Part shown: piece by piece, positions 1 to 9,430 of the stretch | How positions within the stretch are numbered: position 1 is the first letter of the stretch | Layout of the letters: the number at the start of each line of letters is the position of its first letter | Origin: Yinghuangia aomiensis | GTDB lineage: Bacteria > Actinomycetota > Actinomycetes > Streptomycetales > Streptomycetaceae | NCBI RefSeq assembly: GCF_039542225.1 | Contig: NZ_BAABHS010000017.1 | Location: 151,178 to 215,177, forward strand | Length of the DNA: 64,000 nt | Direction: 5' to 3' | Program-made: the position numbers and the translations under genes | Notes under the pieces: model-generated | Database searches by the model: none | Seen by the model: only the letters and a program-made list of their open reading frames with translations | Told to the model about the DNA's origin: nothing

Positions 1-657
1 CGGCTCCTGGGTCAGGCCCTGCACTCGGGGCAGTGCGTGTTCTTGGAGCGCCAGGGGCTTGCCGGGATCTCGGGTCAGGCCCTCCTCGACCGCCCGCGCG
101 CACAGCTCCGGGAACGTGCCGGAGTAGGTCGGGGCGTGCGTGATCAGCCACAGCCAGGCGGCGACGGCGTCGTCTTCGGAGAGTTCGGCGTCGCGCGGCG
201 AGCCGCCGTTGCCGGGCAGCAGCTCGGCCAGCTCGTCGAGGAGCCGGTCGACGGGCGCGAGCAGTTCGCCGTCCCGCACGCTCGCGTAATGCTCGACGGT
301 GCGCATCGCCGACCAGCCCGGCCTCGCTTCCCACAGCACGTCGCGCGGGGTCAGGATGCCCCGGCGCAGCGCGGCTTCCAGGGCGTCGGTGGCGTGGGTG
401 CGCCGCCCCGGTGCGAGGGCGGCGACGAGCACGAGCGCGGCGTCGCGAGGGCAGTCGCGGCGCGCGACCAGCGCGGCGCATTCGGGAGCGGTGAGCGGGT
501 GGGCGAGGTGCTTGGCGGCCAGGACGGGCCAGTCGACCCGGGGTTCGGTGGCGGGCGGTGGGGCGGCGTCGCGGGTTTCGGCCACCCGTCGGCGGACCTG
601 CGCGGCGATCTCCGGATCCGCGCTGTGCAGCAGGAGTTCGATACCCGACGTGGTCAT
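1..657 (-). CDS. Hypothetical protein, C-terminus cut off by window edge
   Basis: The reading frame is open from an ATG at 657 to the window edge, so about 219 N-terminal residues are visible and the stop lies outside. The protein is Ala/Leu/Arg rich and mostly helical in character, with no signal peptide or membrane segment. A stretch near residues 170-185 (AW-x-W-L-I ... GTFPEL) weakly recalls the AW...FPG-x-x-x-EL repeats of the protein at 4113-5975, which may mean a shared helical-repeat fold. I do not recognise a named family. GC-rich third codon positions support this strand over the long open frame on the opposite strand. Confidence 0.6.
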   Translation of the reverse strand, partial: MTTSGIELLLHSADPEIAAQVRRRVAETRDAAPPPATEPRVDWPVLAAKHLAHPLTAPECAALVARRDCPRDAALVLVAALAPGRRTHATDALEAALRRGILTPRDVLWEARPGWSAMRTVEHYASVRDGELLAPVDRLLDELAELLPGNGGSPRDAELSEDDAVAAWLWLITHAPTYSGTFPELCARAVEEGLTRDPGKPLALQEHALPRVQGLTQEP

Positions 658-732
658 GCCGCTCCCTTGCCCGCGCGTGCTTCGGTCCGGGCCCACCGTC
701 CCACACCCGCACGGCCCGCCCCCGGGCAGGCG

Positions 733-1800
733 TCAGACGGTCACGGGGGCCTGCGGTGCCGCGGCGCGCTGCCGCCGGCCACGTACCATCGCGGCCACGA
801 TCGCGACGACCAGGCCGCCGAACGCCCAGGCCCCGAGCACCCACAGCGCACCCGTCGTGGCGGCGCCGTCGAAGTAGACGGTGTTGCGGACCACGGTCGT
901 GCCCGCTCCGGGCGGGAGCGCCTGGCCGATCGCGCGCCAGAACGGCGGGAGGAGGGACGCCGGATAGACGCCGCCGGAGCTGGGATTGCCGAGGATCGTG
1001 AAGACGAGGATGGTGATGCCGAGCCCGATCGTCCCGGCCACGGACTGCAGCGCGACGGCCGTCACGCCGGACGCGAAGACCACCAGCGTTCCGATCCCGA
1101 CGAGGTCCCAGAACGCGCCCGGGAGGCAGTCCAGGACGGGGCCGACGATGATCGCGCCGCCGATGCCGGAGATGAACGCGTACGGCAGCATCGACGTCAC
1201 CCGGACCGCGGTGCGGGGCAGCGTCGGCTTCTTCGAGCCCGCCGCCATGTTGAGCGCGGACGCGGCGAGGTAGCCGCCGATGGTCCAGCTCAGCACCAGG
1301 TAGAACGACGACAGTCCGCCGTTGTCGCCGGGCGCGGGCGGCCGGATGTCGTCGATCCGGACCTGCCGGTTCTCCGCCTGCTCCAGCGCCTGCACGACCC
1401 GGGTCGCGGCCGACGCGGCGGCGGGCCCGCCCGCCGAGGCGATCATCAGGGTGTCCACCTGGCCGGTCGGATTCAGGAGGAACGCGGCGTCGGTGTCGCG
1501 GTTCAGCAGCCGTTCGCGGGCATCGGCGGCGTCGGCGACGGCCACGGCGGTGACGGGATCACCCGGAAGAGTGTTGAGCCGTGCGACGAGTTGCTGCGCG
1601 ACGGCCGGCGGTGCGACCACGGTGATCGGGACATTGTGGGGCTTGGGATTGTGGAAGGCGCCCATGTACGACAGCGCGAAGCCGAGCTGGAGCAGGAGCA
1701 CGCCGGCCATGATGAGCGCGGCGCGGAGGGTGATGGCGTCCCGCAGCTGCCGGGTGATGCCGTGCCCCACCGCTTCCACACGATCCTCTTCCGCCGCCAT
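733..1800 (-). CDS. DUF3533/YhgE-like membrane protein (ABC-2 permease type)
   Basis: This 355-residue integral membrane protein has one N-terminal transmembrane segment (about residues 25-45), a large extracytoplasmic domain (about 45-165) and a cluster of five or so hydrophobic segments in the C-terminal half. That layout is typical of the DUF3533/SNG1 and YhgE/Pip proteins related to ABC-2 permeases. The ATG at 1800 was chosen because a GGGAG element lies just upstream; an upstream extension would be low-complexity Arg/Pro sequence. No ATP-binding partner is adjacent. The substrate is unknown; related proteins act in export or phage and drug tolerance. The family call rests on topology and overall sequence character. 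Confidence 0.7.
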   Translation of the reverse strand: MAAEEDRVEAVGHGITRQLRDAITLRAALIMAGVLLLQLGFALSYMGAFHNPKPHNVPITVVAPPAVAQQLVARLNTLPGDPVTAVAVADAADARERLLNRDTDAAFLLNPTGQVDTLMIASAGGPAAASAATRVVQALEQAENRQVRIDDIRPPAPGDNGGLSSFYLVLSWTIGGYLAASALNMAAGSKKPTLPRTAVRVTSMLPYAFISGIGGAIIVGPVLDCLPGAFWDLVGIGTLVVFASGVTAVALQSVAGTIGLGITILVFTILGNPSSGGVYPASLLPPFWRAIGQALPPGAGTTVVRNTVYFDGAATTGALWVLGAWAFGGLVVAIVAAMVRGRRQRAAAPQAPVTV

Positions 1801-2035
1801 GCGCTCCCTCACTCGCCGACCGACCGTTTCGTCCGGATCCGTCGTCCGGTCGAGGGGCTTCTGTGCCCGCGGGCGGGGGCGGGTATTCCGGTGGGCGGGG
1901 TGTCGCGGGGCGTGGGGTGTGGCGGGGCATGGGGTGTGGCGGGGCGCGGGTTGTCGTGGCGGTCGGAGCGCGGCGCGGCGGTTCGGGTCTGAAAGGGTGG
2001 GGACGGAAACCGATCGATCCCGGGAGTCGCCTCGT

Positions 2036-3706
2036 ATGCCGTCTGCACCGCTCGACCCGCTTGTCGTCCACCGCGTGCTGGGCGGTCGCCCGTACGCGGA
2101 GATCGGCCGGCCGTTCCTCGCCGCGCGCGACGACCGCACGAGGGTGTTCGCAGCCGCCGGGTACCTGGGCGGCATGCAGTGGCCCGGGCGGGACGCGTCG
2201 GGGGGACGTGCCGAACACCGGGTCGGGGTATACACGCGCGACGGACTCCGCCACCTGCTGCGGACCCGGTACCGGGTGCAGGCCTTGGCCTTCCACCCCG
2301 AGCTGCCGCTGCTCGCGATCGGCACCGGGGGCTGGTACTACGAGGGCGAACTGCTCCTCGTCGACCTCGGCTCCGGCCGGGTGGTCTCGGTGTTCGACGG
2401 CGAGCGCGACGTGTCCGGACTGCGCTGGCTCGACGCGCGGACGCTCGACGTCCGGATGGCCACCTCCGAGGACGAGGATCTGACGGAGGAAGGCCCCTCC
2501 GAAGTACGCGAGTTGCTGGTGCGGGAGGACTGGTCGCGGGTCGCCGGCCGGTCTGTCGCTGTCGACGACCTCCCCTATGCTCCGCCGGAGTTCATGCCCT
2601 TGGAGCCGCCCGCCGAGAGCGCCGGCGAAGTGGTGCGCCTGCACGCCGAGATCGAGGCGGCCGGAGACCCACGCGGGCCGGTGTGGGCCGTGGAGTCGCT
2701 GCCCGACGGCGGGCTGCTGGCCACGCACCACGGCGCCCAGGTCGAGCGCTGGGACCCGGACGGAACACTGCGGTGGGCCGTCGCGAAGGCGGAGGGCGGC
2801 CGTGAGCTGCTGCGTACGCCGGACGGTTCGGCGGTGTGGGTCAACGGCACCACGCGGACGACCTGGGGGTTCAGCGGGTGGGAGCCGCAACCGTACCCGG
2901 TGGATCTGATCGCGGTGCGGGACGGCGCGGTGCTCGGCACGGTGGACCCGGGCTTCGCGGTCGCCGCGGTCATGCGCACGGACGGGTGGCTGGCGCTGCG
3001 GGACTGCCGCGTACACGTCGAGAATCCGCTGACGGTGCTGGTGGGGCCGGACGGCGCCGAGGCGGCGCGTGCGGAGGTCGGCGAGTACAGCTTGTTCGCG
3101 CACCACTTCCCGGTGCGCCGTTCGCCCGAACTGCTGTTCCTGCGGGGCGAGGGGGTGCAGGGGACGGTGGACCGGTGGGTCGTCGCGGTCGACCCGCCGA
3201 CGTCGGGTGGGGCGGCGACGGTGCGGCGGCTGTTCCCCCTGGACTGGGATCCCGGGCTCGGCGACGGAGTCGCGGGCGGACCGGCCGTCTTCCACACGGA
3301 CGACGCGGGAGGCAGGGCGCTCATCCACGGCGGCGGGGTCTACCGCGACCGGAAGGCGCGGTCGGGCAGCGGCTATGTGGTGCGGCGCGCGTACCCGTCC
3401 GGCGAACCGGTGTGGGTATTCGGCGCGGACGCCGCCCCGGCCGCCGTCGATGCGGACGGGGACACCGTGTACGTGGCCCTCGGCTCGGGCGAAATCGTGG
3501 CGCTCGACGCGGGCGACGGCACCGTGCGGGCACGGGGACTGCTGCGCCTCGACGGCCAGATCGCGGACCCGCTGTCGCTCGCGGTGGTGGGGCCGGGGCG
3601 GGTGGTCGTCGGCACGGTGGATGGACGCATCGCGGAGTGCGGCTTCGCGGGTCCGCCAGGCGGCGATTCCTGCCGATGGGCCGACACTTCGGCGATAATC
3701 GCATGA
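2036..3706 (+). CDS. Beta-propeller (WD40/PQQ-like) repeat protein
   Basis: The 556-residue protein has no signal peptide. It is built of repeated beta-rich blades: early segments such as ALAFHPELPLLAIGTG and LLLVDLGSGRVVSVFDG, then later blades with VYVALGSGEIVALDAGDGTV near the C-terminus, the pattern of PQQ/WD40 propellers. The ATG at 2036 follows a GGGAG element; longer upstream reading in the same frame is Gly/Arg-rich and unlikely to be coding. The stop overlaps the start of the next gene in an ATGA, so the two are probably translationally coupled. The function is unknown; such proteins usually serve as binding scaffolds. Confidence 0.75.
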   Translation: MPSAPLDPLVVHRVLGGRPYAEIGRPFLAARDDRTRVFAAAGYLGGMQWPGRDASGGRAEHRVGVYTRDGLRHLLRTRYRVQALAFHPELPLLAIGTGGWYYEGELLLVDLGSGRVVSVFDGERDVSGLRWLDARTLDVRMATSEDEDLTEEGPSEVRELLVREDWSRVAGRSVAVDDLPYAPPEFMPLEPPAESAGEVVRLHAEIEAAGDPRGPVWAVESLPDGGLLATHHGAQVERWDPDGTLRWAVAKAEGGRELLRTPDGSAVWVNGTTRTTWGFSGWEPQPYPVDLIAVRDGAVLGTVDPGFAVAAVMRTDGWLALRDCRVHVENPLTVLVGPDGAEAARAEVGEYSLFAHHFPVRRSPELLFLRGEGVQGTVDRWVVAVDPPTSGGAATVRRLFPLDWDPGLGDGVAGGPAVFHTDDAGGRALIHGGGVYRDRKARSGSGYVVRRAYPSGEPVWVFGADAAPAAVDADGDTVYVALGSGEIVALDAGDGTVRARGLLRLDGQIADPLSLAVVGPGRVVVGTVDGRIAECGFAGPPGGDSCRWADTSAIIA

Positions 3707-4116
3707 TGATCGACTGGGTCGCGATGAGCGAACGAGAGTACTTCGCGAACGTAGCCAAACGCCCTTCGATGTTCTTCCCCGGAACGGGCTACCGCGCGGC
3801 CATCTGCTTCCTGGAGGGCTATGGGCAGAGCGCCGCACGCCGCGGCGGCTCATGGCTCCCGGGATGGCAGCAGTGGCTCCATCAGCGTGTGGGCGAGACC
3901 GGCAATCTCGGCTGGATTGCGCACGTGCTGATGCTCGTCGGCCCGGACCTGGGGCGGAGGATCGATTCGTTCACCGCAGAGGAGAACGAACGAGCGGTGG
4001 CCAGGCTGTTCCAGCTGATCGACGAGTATCTCGCGCTGCGGGAGAGCGAGGCCGACGACGGGGCCCGTGACGAGGCGGACCGCGCCGAAGTGACGGGCCG
4101 CGACGGCGCGGTCTAG
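3703..4116 (+). CDS. Hypothetical protein, coupled to the propeller gene
   Basis: The protein is 137 residues, starting at the ATG that overlaps the preceding stop codon (ATGA); a second ATG follows immediately. It is soluble, with Trp/aromatic-rich helices (WLPGWQQWLHQ, NLGWIAHVLML) and an acidic C-terminal tail. The MSEREYFANVAKRPSMFF start resembles small uncharacterised actinobacterial proteins found beside repeat proteins and toxin-immunity-like genes, but I cannot assign a family. Its stop codon shares the CTAG tetranucleotide with the stop of the convergent gene. Confidence 0.7.
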   Translation: MMIDWVAMSEREYFANVAKRPSMFFPGTGYRAAICFLEGYGQSAARRGGSWLPGWQQWLHQRVGETGNLGWIAHVLMLVGPDLGRRIDSFTAEENERAVARLFQLIDEYLALRESEADDGARDEADRAEVTGRDGAV

Positions 4117-5975
4117 CGTCCGCCGGTCGCCGCCGCGCGGGCTGTCTGCAGGAGTTCGGTCAGGGTGCCGGGGAAGTCGCGGAAGAGGGAGATCGCGATG
4201 GTCCAGGCGTCGATGTCGTCGCCGAGGTGGCGTGCCGTCAAGGCGCGTGCTTCGGCGCAGGGTTCGGGGAGGTGGGCGCTGCGGGGTTCGCCCGGGGGTC
4301 GGATCAGCCACTCGATCGCGCGGCCGGGGTGTGGGGCGTGGCGGAGGAAGTCGGCCTTGTCGTAGGCGCCTATGCCACGCCATTCGGAGTCGTGCCAGTT
4401 GTTGAGACGGTTGGCGGCAGCTACGGCGAACTCCCGAGGGCAGCCCGGGTGTTTGACGAGCAGGCGGATCGCTCCGGCGGGCAGGTCGTCGGCCATGACC
4501 GCCGTGGTGAGTTCCGACCAGGGCAACACCACGCACTGGCGGACCAAGTGCCGCAGCGCGGCTTGGGGGACGGGCGCGCCGCAGATGTCGCGTACGTGGT
4601 CGGCGCGATCTGCGGGGTGGGCGTGGACGGCAAGCAGGGCCCCGCGTAGCCGCTCTCCGCAGTGGGGGTTGAGGAGCAGGTGCTGGGCGGTGCGCTGGTC
4701 GATGTGCGGTGCGAGGGTGATCGCGATGTCGGTGTGGGCGTGTGCGAGCAGCGTCGCGAAGGCGATGCGGGCGTCGGTGGCGTAGACGACGGGGAAGACG
4801 GCAGGTTCCGGGTCGGGCCATGGTGCGGGGGCGGCATCGGCGCAGGCCGCGGTGACCAGCTCGGCGACGGATCCGGGGAAGTCGGCGGCGAGCAGGCGGT
4901 AGGCCGTCAGCCACGCGTTTACGTCGTCCCCGAGACCCGCGCAGGCGCCGGACAACGCTTTGCCGACTGCCGCGTGTTGGTACGGCATCGCGGCCAGGAC
5001 CGCGCGGGCGGGACGTACCTCGGTCAGCAGCCGCTCGATCGGGATCACCTCGTCCGCCATGATCCGCCGGAGCAGCGACGGCAGTTGATACGGCGTCGTC
5101 CCGGACAGCACCTCGAGCGGCAGGTTGCGGCCGCTCGCGACGGTCCTGACGAAATCCGCCTCGAGCGCGGCGGCGACCAGTTCGGGCGGGCACGCGGGCG
5201 ATCGGGCGAGGTACGCGAGCGCGTCGCCGGGGAACGGCCGGCGGGCGTGTTCGCGCACGAGCAACTCCCTGTCCGGAAGCTCGGGTTCGCCGTAGCGGCT
5301 CTTGGTCGGGCGGCGCAGCTTCAGCAGCAGCGCCACCGCGCGCGGGTCGGTCCATTCGCCGGGCGTCCGGTGGACGGCGAGGTGCGTGGCCGGGTCCGGT
5401 GCGGTGGCCGCGGTGCGGAGCAGTTCGGGGAGGCCGTCGTGGCCGAGGTCCTCGGCGGCCAGGCGCAGGAGCGCGTCCGCGCCGTCGGCGGCTATGGCGG
5501 TGCAGAGGTCCACGGCCGCCGCATAGGGCAGTTGCATGCAATTGCGGGCCGCGAAGTCGAACGCGAGTTGCCGGAAAGGACCGCGCGCGACGACGAGCGG
5601 AAGGAGGTCGGCCCGCAATTCCAGCTCGTGGGCGACGCCGAGCCGGACGTGCCAGCGCGGATCCTCGGGGTCGGTGATGGCGGCGAAGACGGCGTCGGCC
5701 AGTTCGGGGTAGTGCGGCAGGTAGCCGCGGACCAGCCGCGCGGACGCCTCGGGGTGCCCGACCGCGGCCGTCCGCCGCAGCAGTTCGAGCGACCACAGCC
5801 CTTCGGGACCGAACAACTCGGCCGGCCCGGCATCCCCCAGCGCCTTCGCCGCGGCGGGCTCCGGCAACCGGAACTCCGCCGCAAACCCCCGTACCAACTG
5901 CCCCCGAAGCCGCCCGGCCAGCGCGTTGCCCACCTCCGCGGGCGCCACCCGCAACGCGGCCACCAACTCCAACAT
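4113..5975 (-). CDS. Large helical hypothetical protein with internal repeats
   Basis: The protein has 620 residues, no signal peptide and is rich in short Leu/Ala helices, as in HEAT-like or leucine-rich variant repeats. Two clearly related segments are visible: near residues 345-375 (LGDDVNAWLTA ... ADFPGSVAELV) and near the C-terminus (LGDDIDAWTIA ... RDFPGTLTELL). Other segments such as RLLVKHPGCPREFAVAAANR also look repeat-like. The ATG at 5975 begins MLELVAALRVAP; the open frame upstream of it is Arg-rich and atypical. It converges with the previous gene, the two TAG stops overlapping in CTAG. The role is unknown; a protein-interaction scaffold is a guess. Confidence 0.7.
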   Translation of the reverse strand: MLELVAALRVAPAEVGNALAGRLRGQLVRGFAAEFRLPEPAAAKALGDAGPAELFGPEGLWSLELLRRTAAVGHPEASARLVRGYLPHYPELADAVFAAITDPEDPRWHVRLGVAHELELRADLLPLVVARGPFRQLAFDFAARNCMQLPYAAAVDLCTAIAADGADALLRLAAEDLGHDGLPELLRTAATAPDPATHLAVHRTPGEWTDPRAVALLLKLRRPTKSRYGEPELPDRELLVREHARRPFPGDALAYLARSPACPPELVAAALEADFVRTVASGRNLPLEVLSGTTPYQLPSLLRRIMADEVIPIERLLTEVRPARAVLAAMPYQHAAVGKALSGACAGLGDDVNAWLTAYRLLAADFPGSVAELVTAACADAAPAPWPDPEPAVFPVVYATDARIAFATLLAHAHTDIAITLAPHIDQRTAQHLLLNPHCGERLRGALLAVHAHPADRADHVRDICGAPVPQAALRHLVRQCVVLPWSELTTAVMADDLPAGAIRLLVKHPGCPREFAVAAANRLNNWHDSEWRGIGAYDKADFLRHAPHPGRAIEWLIRPPGEPRSAHLPEPCAEARALTARHLGDDIDAWTIAISLFRDFPGTLTELLQTARAAATGGR

Positions 5976-6164
5976 CCGGCCGGACCCCCAGAGTGAGACG
6001 GGGCACGATCGTCCCACGCGCCCGAACGTGCCGGAGTTTGGTCGTGCCGACCGCGCACGACCCGAGCGGAAACGAAAGCGCCTCATCGCCACCCGCCCTC
6101 CGGCGCTCACCGCCCGACCGAGCCGGCTCCCGAGCACCCGGTCGCACGCGACGCGAGCCCGGCC

Positions 6165-7139
6165 TTACTCCTCCCCCACCGAGCGAATCAGCTCGTCACT
6201 CGCTTCGATCGCCGCCGCTGCCGTATTGCCCGTGTGCTGGGCCATCACCGCCCCCACCACGCGTCGCTGCACGCCGTCGATCTCGCGTTCCGCGGCGAAG
6301 ACGAGGTTGGCGCCGGCCGGGGTGGTGAAGCCGGTTTTGCCGGCGATGACGCCGTCCTTGCCGAGGAGGGTGTTGCCGTTCGGCTGGGTGCGGTTGCCGG
6401 GGGCGGTGTAGGTGCGGACGCCGGCGATTTCCGCGAAGGCCGGGTCGCGCATCGCGGCGGTGAAGAGTTTGACCTGGTCGACGGCGGTGCTCACGGTGGT
6501 CCGGTCGAAGCCGCTCGGGTCGGTATAGGTCGTGGCGGTCATGCCCAGCTCGCGGGCGGTGCTGTTCATGCGGGCGACGAAGGCGGCGTCGCCGCCGGCG
6601 ACCCAGCGGGCTATCTCGTGGGCGATGTTGTTCGCGGACACCACCATCAGGGCTTCGAGGGCGCGGCGCTGGGTGAAGCGCTCGCCGGCCGTGACCGGGG
6701 TGAGGCTTTCGAAGCGGCGGGCGCGTTCGCCGTAGCGGTTCGCCTCCTCGGCGGAGATCGTGAACGTGGGGCCGGAGGCGCCGGGGGCGAGGGGCTTCGT
6801 CTTGAGGAAGACGTACGCCGTCATCACCTTCGCCACGCTCGCCGTCGGCGTCGGCTTGGTCTCGCCCGACGACACGGGGACGGCCTGGCCGTCGACGAGG
6901 AGCGCCGCCTGGCCGCCGTCCGGCCAGTCGTACGCCGCGGGCGGGGCGCCCCTCGGCGCGGTCGTGGCGGCGCCGGCCGTCGGCGCGCCCGCGACCGAGG
7001 CCGGGAACGGCGACGACGGCGGGGCGGTCTGCGACGGTGACGAGGAGCACGCGGCCACCGCCGTGAGCAGCGCCGCGGCACCGAAGGCGGCAAGTCTGTT
7101 GCGTCGGGGACGGGTCCGGAAACGGCGGATCGTGGTCAT
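6165..7139 (-). CDS. D-alanyl-D-alanine carboxypeptidase, lipoprotein form
   Basis: This is a penicillin-binding serine carboxypeptidase (peptidase S11) that trims the terminal D-Ala from peptidoglycan stem peptides outside the membrane. All three active-site motifs are present in the 324 residues: SVAK at 101-104 (nucleophile Ser101, Lys104), SAN at 168-170 and KTG at 268-270. The N-terminus has an Arg-rich start, a hydrophobic segment and a lipobox VAAC with Cys31, so it is probably a lipoprotein rather than C-terminally anchored; the C-terminal membrane helix of many DacA enzymes is absent. It is divergent from the two-component operon at 7263, which may sense envelope state. Confidence 0.9.
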   Translation of the reverse strand: MTTIRRFRTRPRRNRLAAFGAAALLTAVAACSSSPSQTAPPSSPFPASVAGAPTAGAATTAPRGAPPAAYDWPDGGQAALLVDGQAVPVSSGETKPTPTASVAKVMTAYVFLKTKPLAPGASGPTFTISAEEANRYGERARRFESLTPVTAGERFTQRRALEALMVVSANNIAHEIARWVAGGDAAFVARMNSTARELGMTATTYTDPSGFDRTTVSTAVDQVKLFTAAMRDPAFAEIAGVRTYTAPGNRTQPNGNTLLGKDGVIAGKTGFTTPAGANLVFAAEREIDGVQRRVVGAVMAQHTGNTAAAAIEASDELIRSVGEE

Positions 7140-7262
7140 GGGCTCGACCGTCGCGAAACGGCATGACCGCGTCGGGATCGCTACGAGACCGTCTTGTCAC
7201 AACCCGAAGCCGTGACCGAATTTGCCCGATTTTGCGCCTTCGGCCTGCCCGATACTGATCCG

Positions 7263-7937
7263 ATGGTCCGTGTGCTGCTGATCGAAGACGACCCCGCCGT
7301 GGCCGAGGGACTGGCCCTCGGCCTGCGTCGGCAGGGGTACCAGGTGGACGTCGCGCCGTGCGGCGAGGACGGCCTGGCCCGGGTGGACGCGTTCCCCCCG
7401 GACCTGGTGGTGCTGGACCTCATGCTGCCCGGCATCGACGGTTTCGAAGTGTGCCGCCGCATACGCGCCGCCCGGACGCTGCCGATCATCATGCTCACCG
7501 CGCGCGACCACGACGCCGACATCGTCCTCGGCCTGGAGGCCGGTGCCGACGACTACGTCGTCAAACCCGCCCAGGTCCGCGTGCTGGCCGCGCGGATCCA
7601 GGCGGTCCTGCGGCGGTCCGCCGGGGCCGGCGCGCACCTCGAAGTCCACGGCGACCTCGTCCTCGACCGGGCCGCGCTCACCGTGACGCGGGACGGGCGG
7701 CCGATCGCCCTCGCCCCGTCCGAGCTGCGGCTGCTGCTGGAACTGTCCTCGGCGCCCGGGCGCGTGTTCACCCGGGGGCAGCTGCTGGAGACCGTGTGGG
7801 GGCATCCGTACCTGGGTGACGGGCGGCTGGTCGACGCGTGCGTCAAACGGCTGCGGTTGAAGATCGAGGAGCAGGCCCGGTCGGCGCGGTACATCCAGAC
7901 CGTGCGCGGCTTCGGCTACCGGTTTGGCCCCCTGTGA
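7263..7937 (+). CDS. OmpR/PhoB-family response regulator
   Basis: The protein has 224 residues with an N-terminal receiver domain (acidic pair D9-D10, phospho-acceptor D52, T79, K101) and a C-terminal winged-helix DNA-binding domain ending in YIQTVRGFGYRF, the classic OmpR-family terminus. The ATG at 7263 begins MVRVLLIEDD; an upstream in-frame extension lacks the receiver pattern. The stop overlaps the GTG of the histidine kinase (GTGA), so kinase and regulator are coupled. Transcription is divergent from the carboxypeptidase, with 123 bp between the starts, which suggests shared control. Confidence 0.92.
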   Translation: MVRVLLIEDDPAVAEGLALGLRRQGYQVDVAPCGEDGLARVDAFPPDLVVLDLMLPGIDGFEVCRRIRAARTLPIIMLTARDHDADIVLGLEAGADDYVVKPAQVRVLAARIQAVLRRSAGAGAHLEVHGDLVLDRAALTVTRDGRPIALAPSELRLLLELSSAPGRVFTRGQLLETVWGHPYLGDGRLVDACVKRLRLKIEEQARSARYIQTVRGFGYRFGPL

Positions 7938-9430
7938 GCGGCGCACGGAAGAGCCCCGGCGCCAGACGCCTCCCCCGCCTCGGCGGCCTGCGCCTCCGCC
8001 TCGTCGTCGCGTTCGTCCTCGTCGCCGCCTTCGCGTCGCTGGTCACCGCAGCCCTGACCTACCGCGAGGCCCGCGCCGGGCTTCTCCAGCGCAGCCAGGA
8101 CCGCATCGTCGGCGATCTGCGCACGCTGGTCGACACGACCGCGCCGTCGATCCCGTTCCCCCCGGACCAGGCCGCGCTGGACGCGACCGCCCAGAGCATC
8201 GACAAACAGGTGGGCACCGGCGGCTCGATCGTCATCGTCGTGTACCGCGGCCTCCGGGGCGAGAGCGGGCTGCGGATGGACGACATCGACATCCCGGCTT
8301 CCCTGCGCGCGTCCGTCGACAATCGGACGGCGACCGTGTTCCAACGGTTCTCCCACAAGGGGGAAGTCTGGCTGGGGGTCGGTGTCCCGATCACGTTCGC
8401 GACCCCGGAGAATCCTTCGCCGTCCGGCGTCCAGGTGTACTTGCTGGCCCCCATGCGTGCCGAGGCGCAGGACGAGGCCGCACTGGTCAAGGCCGCCCGC
8501 GCCGGCGCCATCCCGGCCGTGCTGTTCGCGCTGATCCCGGCCTTTCTCGCGGCCGGGGGCGTGCTGCGTCCGGTCCGGGCGATCCAGCACGCGACGCGGC
8601 GCTTGGCGCGGGGCCATCTCGACACCCGGCTCAAGGTCCAAGGCACCAGCGAACTTGCGGACCTGGCCAGGGACTTCAACCACAGTGCGGCCGCATTGGA
8701 GCAGAACGTGACCCAGCTCCGGACGATGGAAGCCCGAGCCCGCGGGTTCGCCGCCGACGTCTCCCACGAACTCCGCACCCCGCTCGCCGCCATGGCCGCC
8801 GTCACCGACCTCCTCGACGAGGACGCCGCGGCGGGAAACGTGGACGAGGACACCGCGGCCGCGCTGCGCCTCATCTCCGGGGAGACCGGCAAGCTCACCC
8901 GTTTGGTGGACGACCTGATGGAGATCTCCCGCTTCGACGCCGGCGCGGCGGCCTTGCACCTGGACGAGTTCGACATGGCGGAAGCCGTCCGCAGGTGCCT
9001 GGCCACCCGCGGATGGCAGGACACGGTCGGGCTCGAAGTCCCGCCCGGTATCCGCATCGAGGCCGATCCGCGACGGCTCGACGTGGTGCTCGCCAACCTC
9101 GTCCAGAACGCCCTGCGGCACGGCGCGCCCCCGGTCGGCATCCGGGTGGACTCCGAACACCGCGCCGACGGCGCCTGGGTCCTGCTCCGCGTCCACGACC
9201 GCGGCCCCGGCATCGCCGCCGACCGCCTCGACCGGGTGTTCGAACGCTTCTACAAAGCCGACGTCGCGCGCACCCGTTCGGAAGGCAGCGGCCTCGGCAT
9301 GGCGATCACCCGGGAGAACGTCCTGCTGCACGGCGGCCGCATCCACGCCGCGAACCGGCCGGACGGCGGCGCCGAGTTCACCGTCGAACTCCCGCAGCAC
9401 CCGCACCACGCCCCGCGGGACCCGGCATGA
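7934..9430 (+). CDS. Sensor histidine kinase (HAMP, HisKA, HATPase)
   Basis: The membrane-bound kinase has 498 residues and starts at GTG 7934, overlapping the regulator stop. The first membrane segment spans about residues 22-42 and the second about 190-212, flanking an extracytoplasmic sensor domain of about 145 residues. A HAMP region follows (about 211-262), then the H-box around FAADVSHELRTPL with His278, the N-box Asn392, DRGPG at 422-426 and GSGLGM at 451-456. Overlap with the downstream lipoprotein gene (ATGA) makes a three-gene operon, which resembles Streptomyces envelope-stress kinase loci that include a lipoprotein. The signal is unknown. Confidence 0.92.
   Translation: MSGARKSPGARRLPRLGGLRLRLVVAFVLVAAFASLVTAALTYREARAGLLQRSQDRIVGDLRTLVDTTAPSIPFPPDQAALDATAQSIDKQVGTGGSIVIVVYRGLRGESGLRMDDIDIPASLRASVDNRTATVFQRFSHKGEVWLGVGVPITFATPENPSPSGVQVYLLAPMRAEAQDEAALVKAARAGAIPAVLFALIPAFLAAGGVLRPVRAIQHATRRLARGHLDTRLKVQGTSELADLARDFNHSAAALEQNVTQLRTMEARARGFAADVSHELRTPLAAMAAVTDLLDEDAAAGNVDEDTAAALRLISGETGKLTRLVDDLMEISRFDAGAAALHLDEFDMAEAVRRCLATRGWQDTVGLEVPPGIRIEADPRRLDVVLANLVQNALRHGAPPVGIRVDSEHRADGAWVLLRVHDRGPGIAADRLDRVFERFYKADVARTRSEGSGLGMAITRENVLLHGGRIHAANRPDGGAEFTVELPQHPHHAPRDPA

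Noticed and set aside
37..1992. Long plus-strand open frame covering the first two genes
   Set aside because: Its product is Arg/Gly-rich with no domain; the minus strand encodes the better-supported proteins with a ribosome site and membrane helices.
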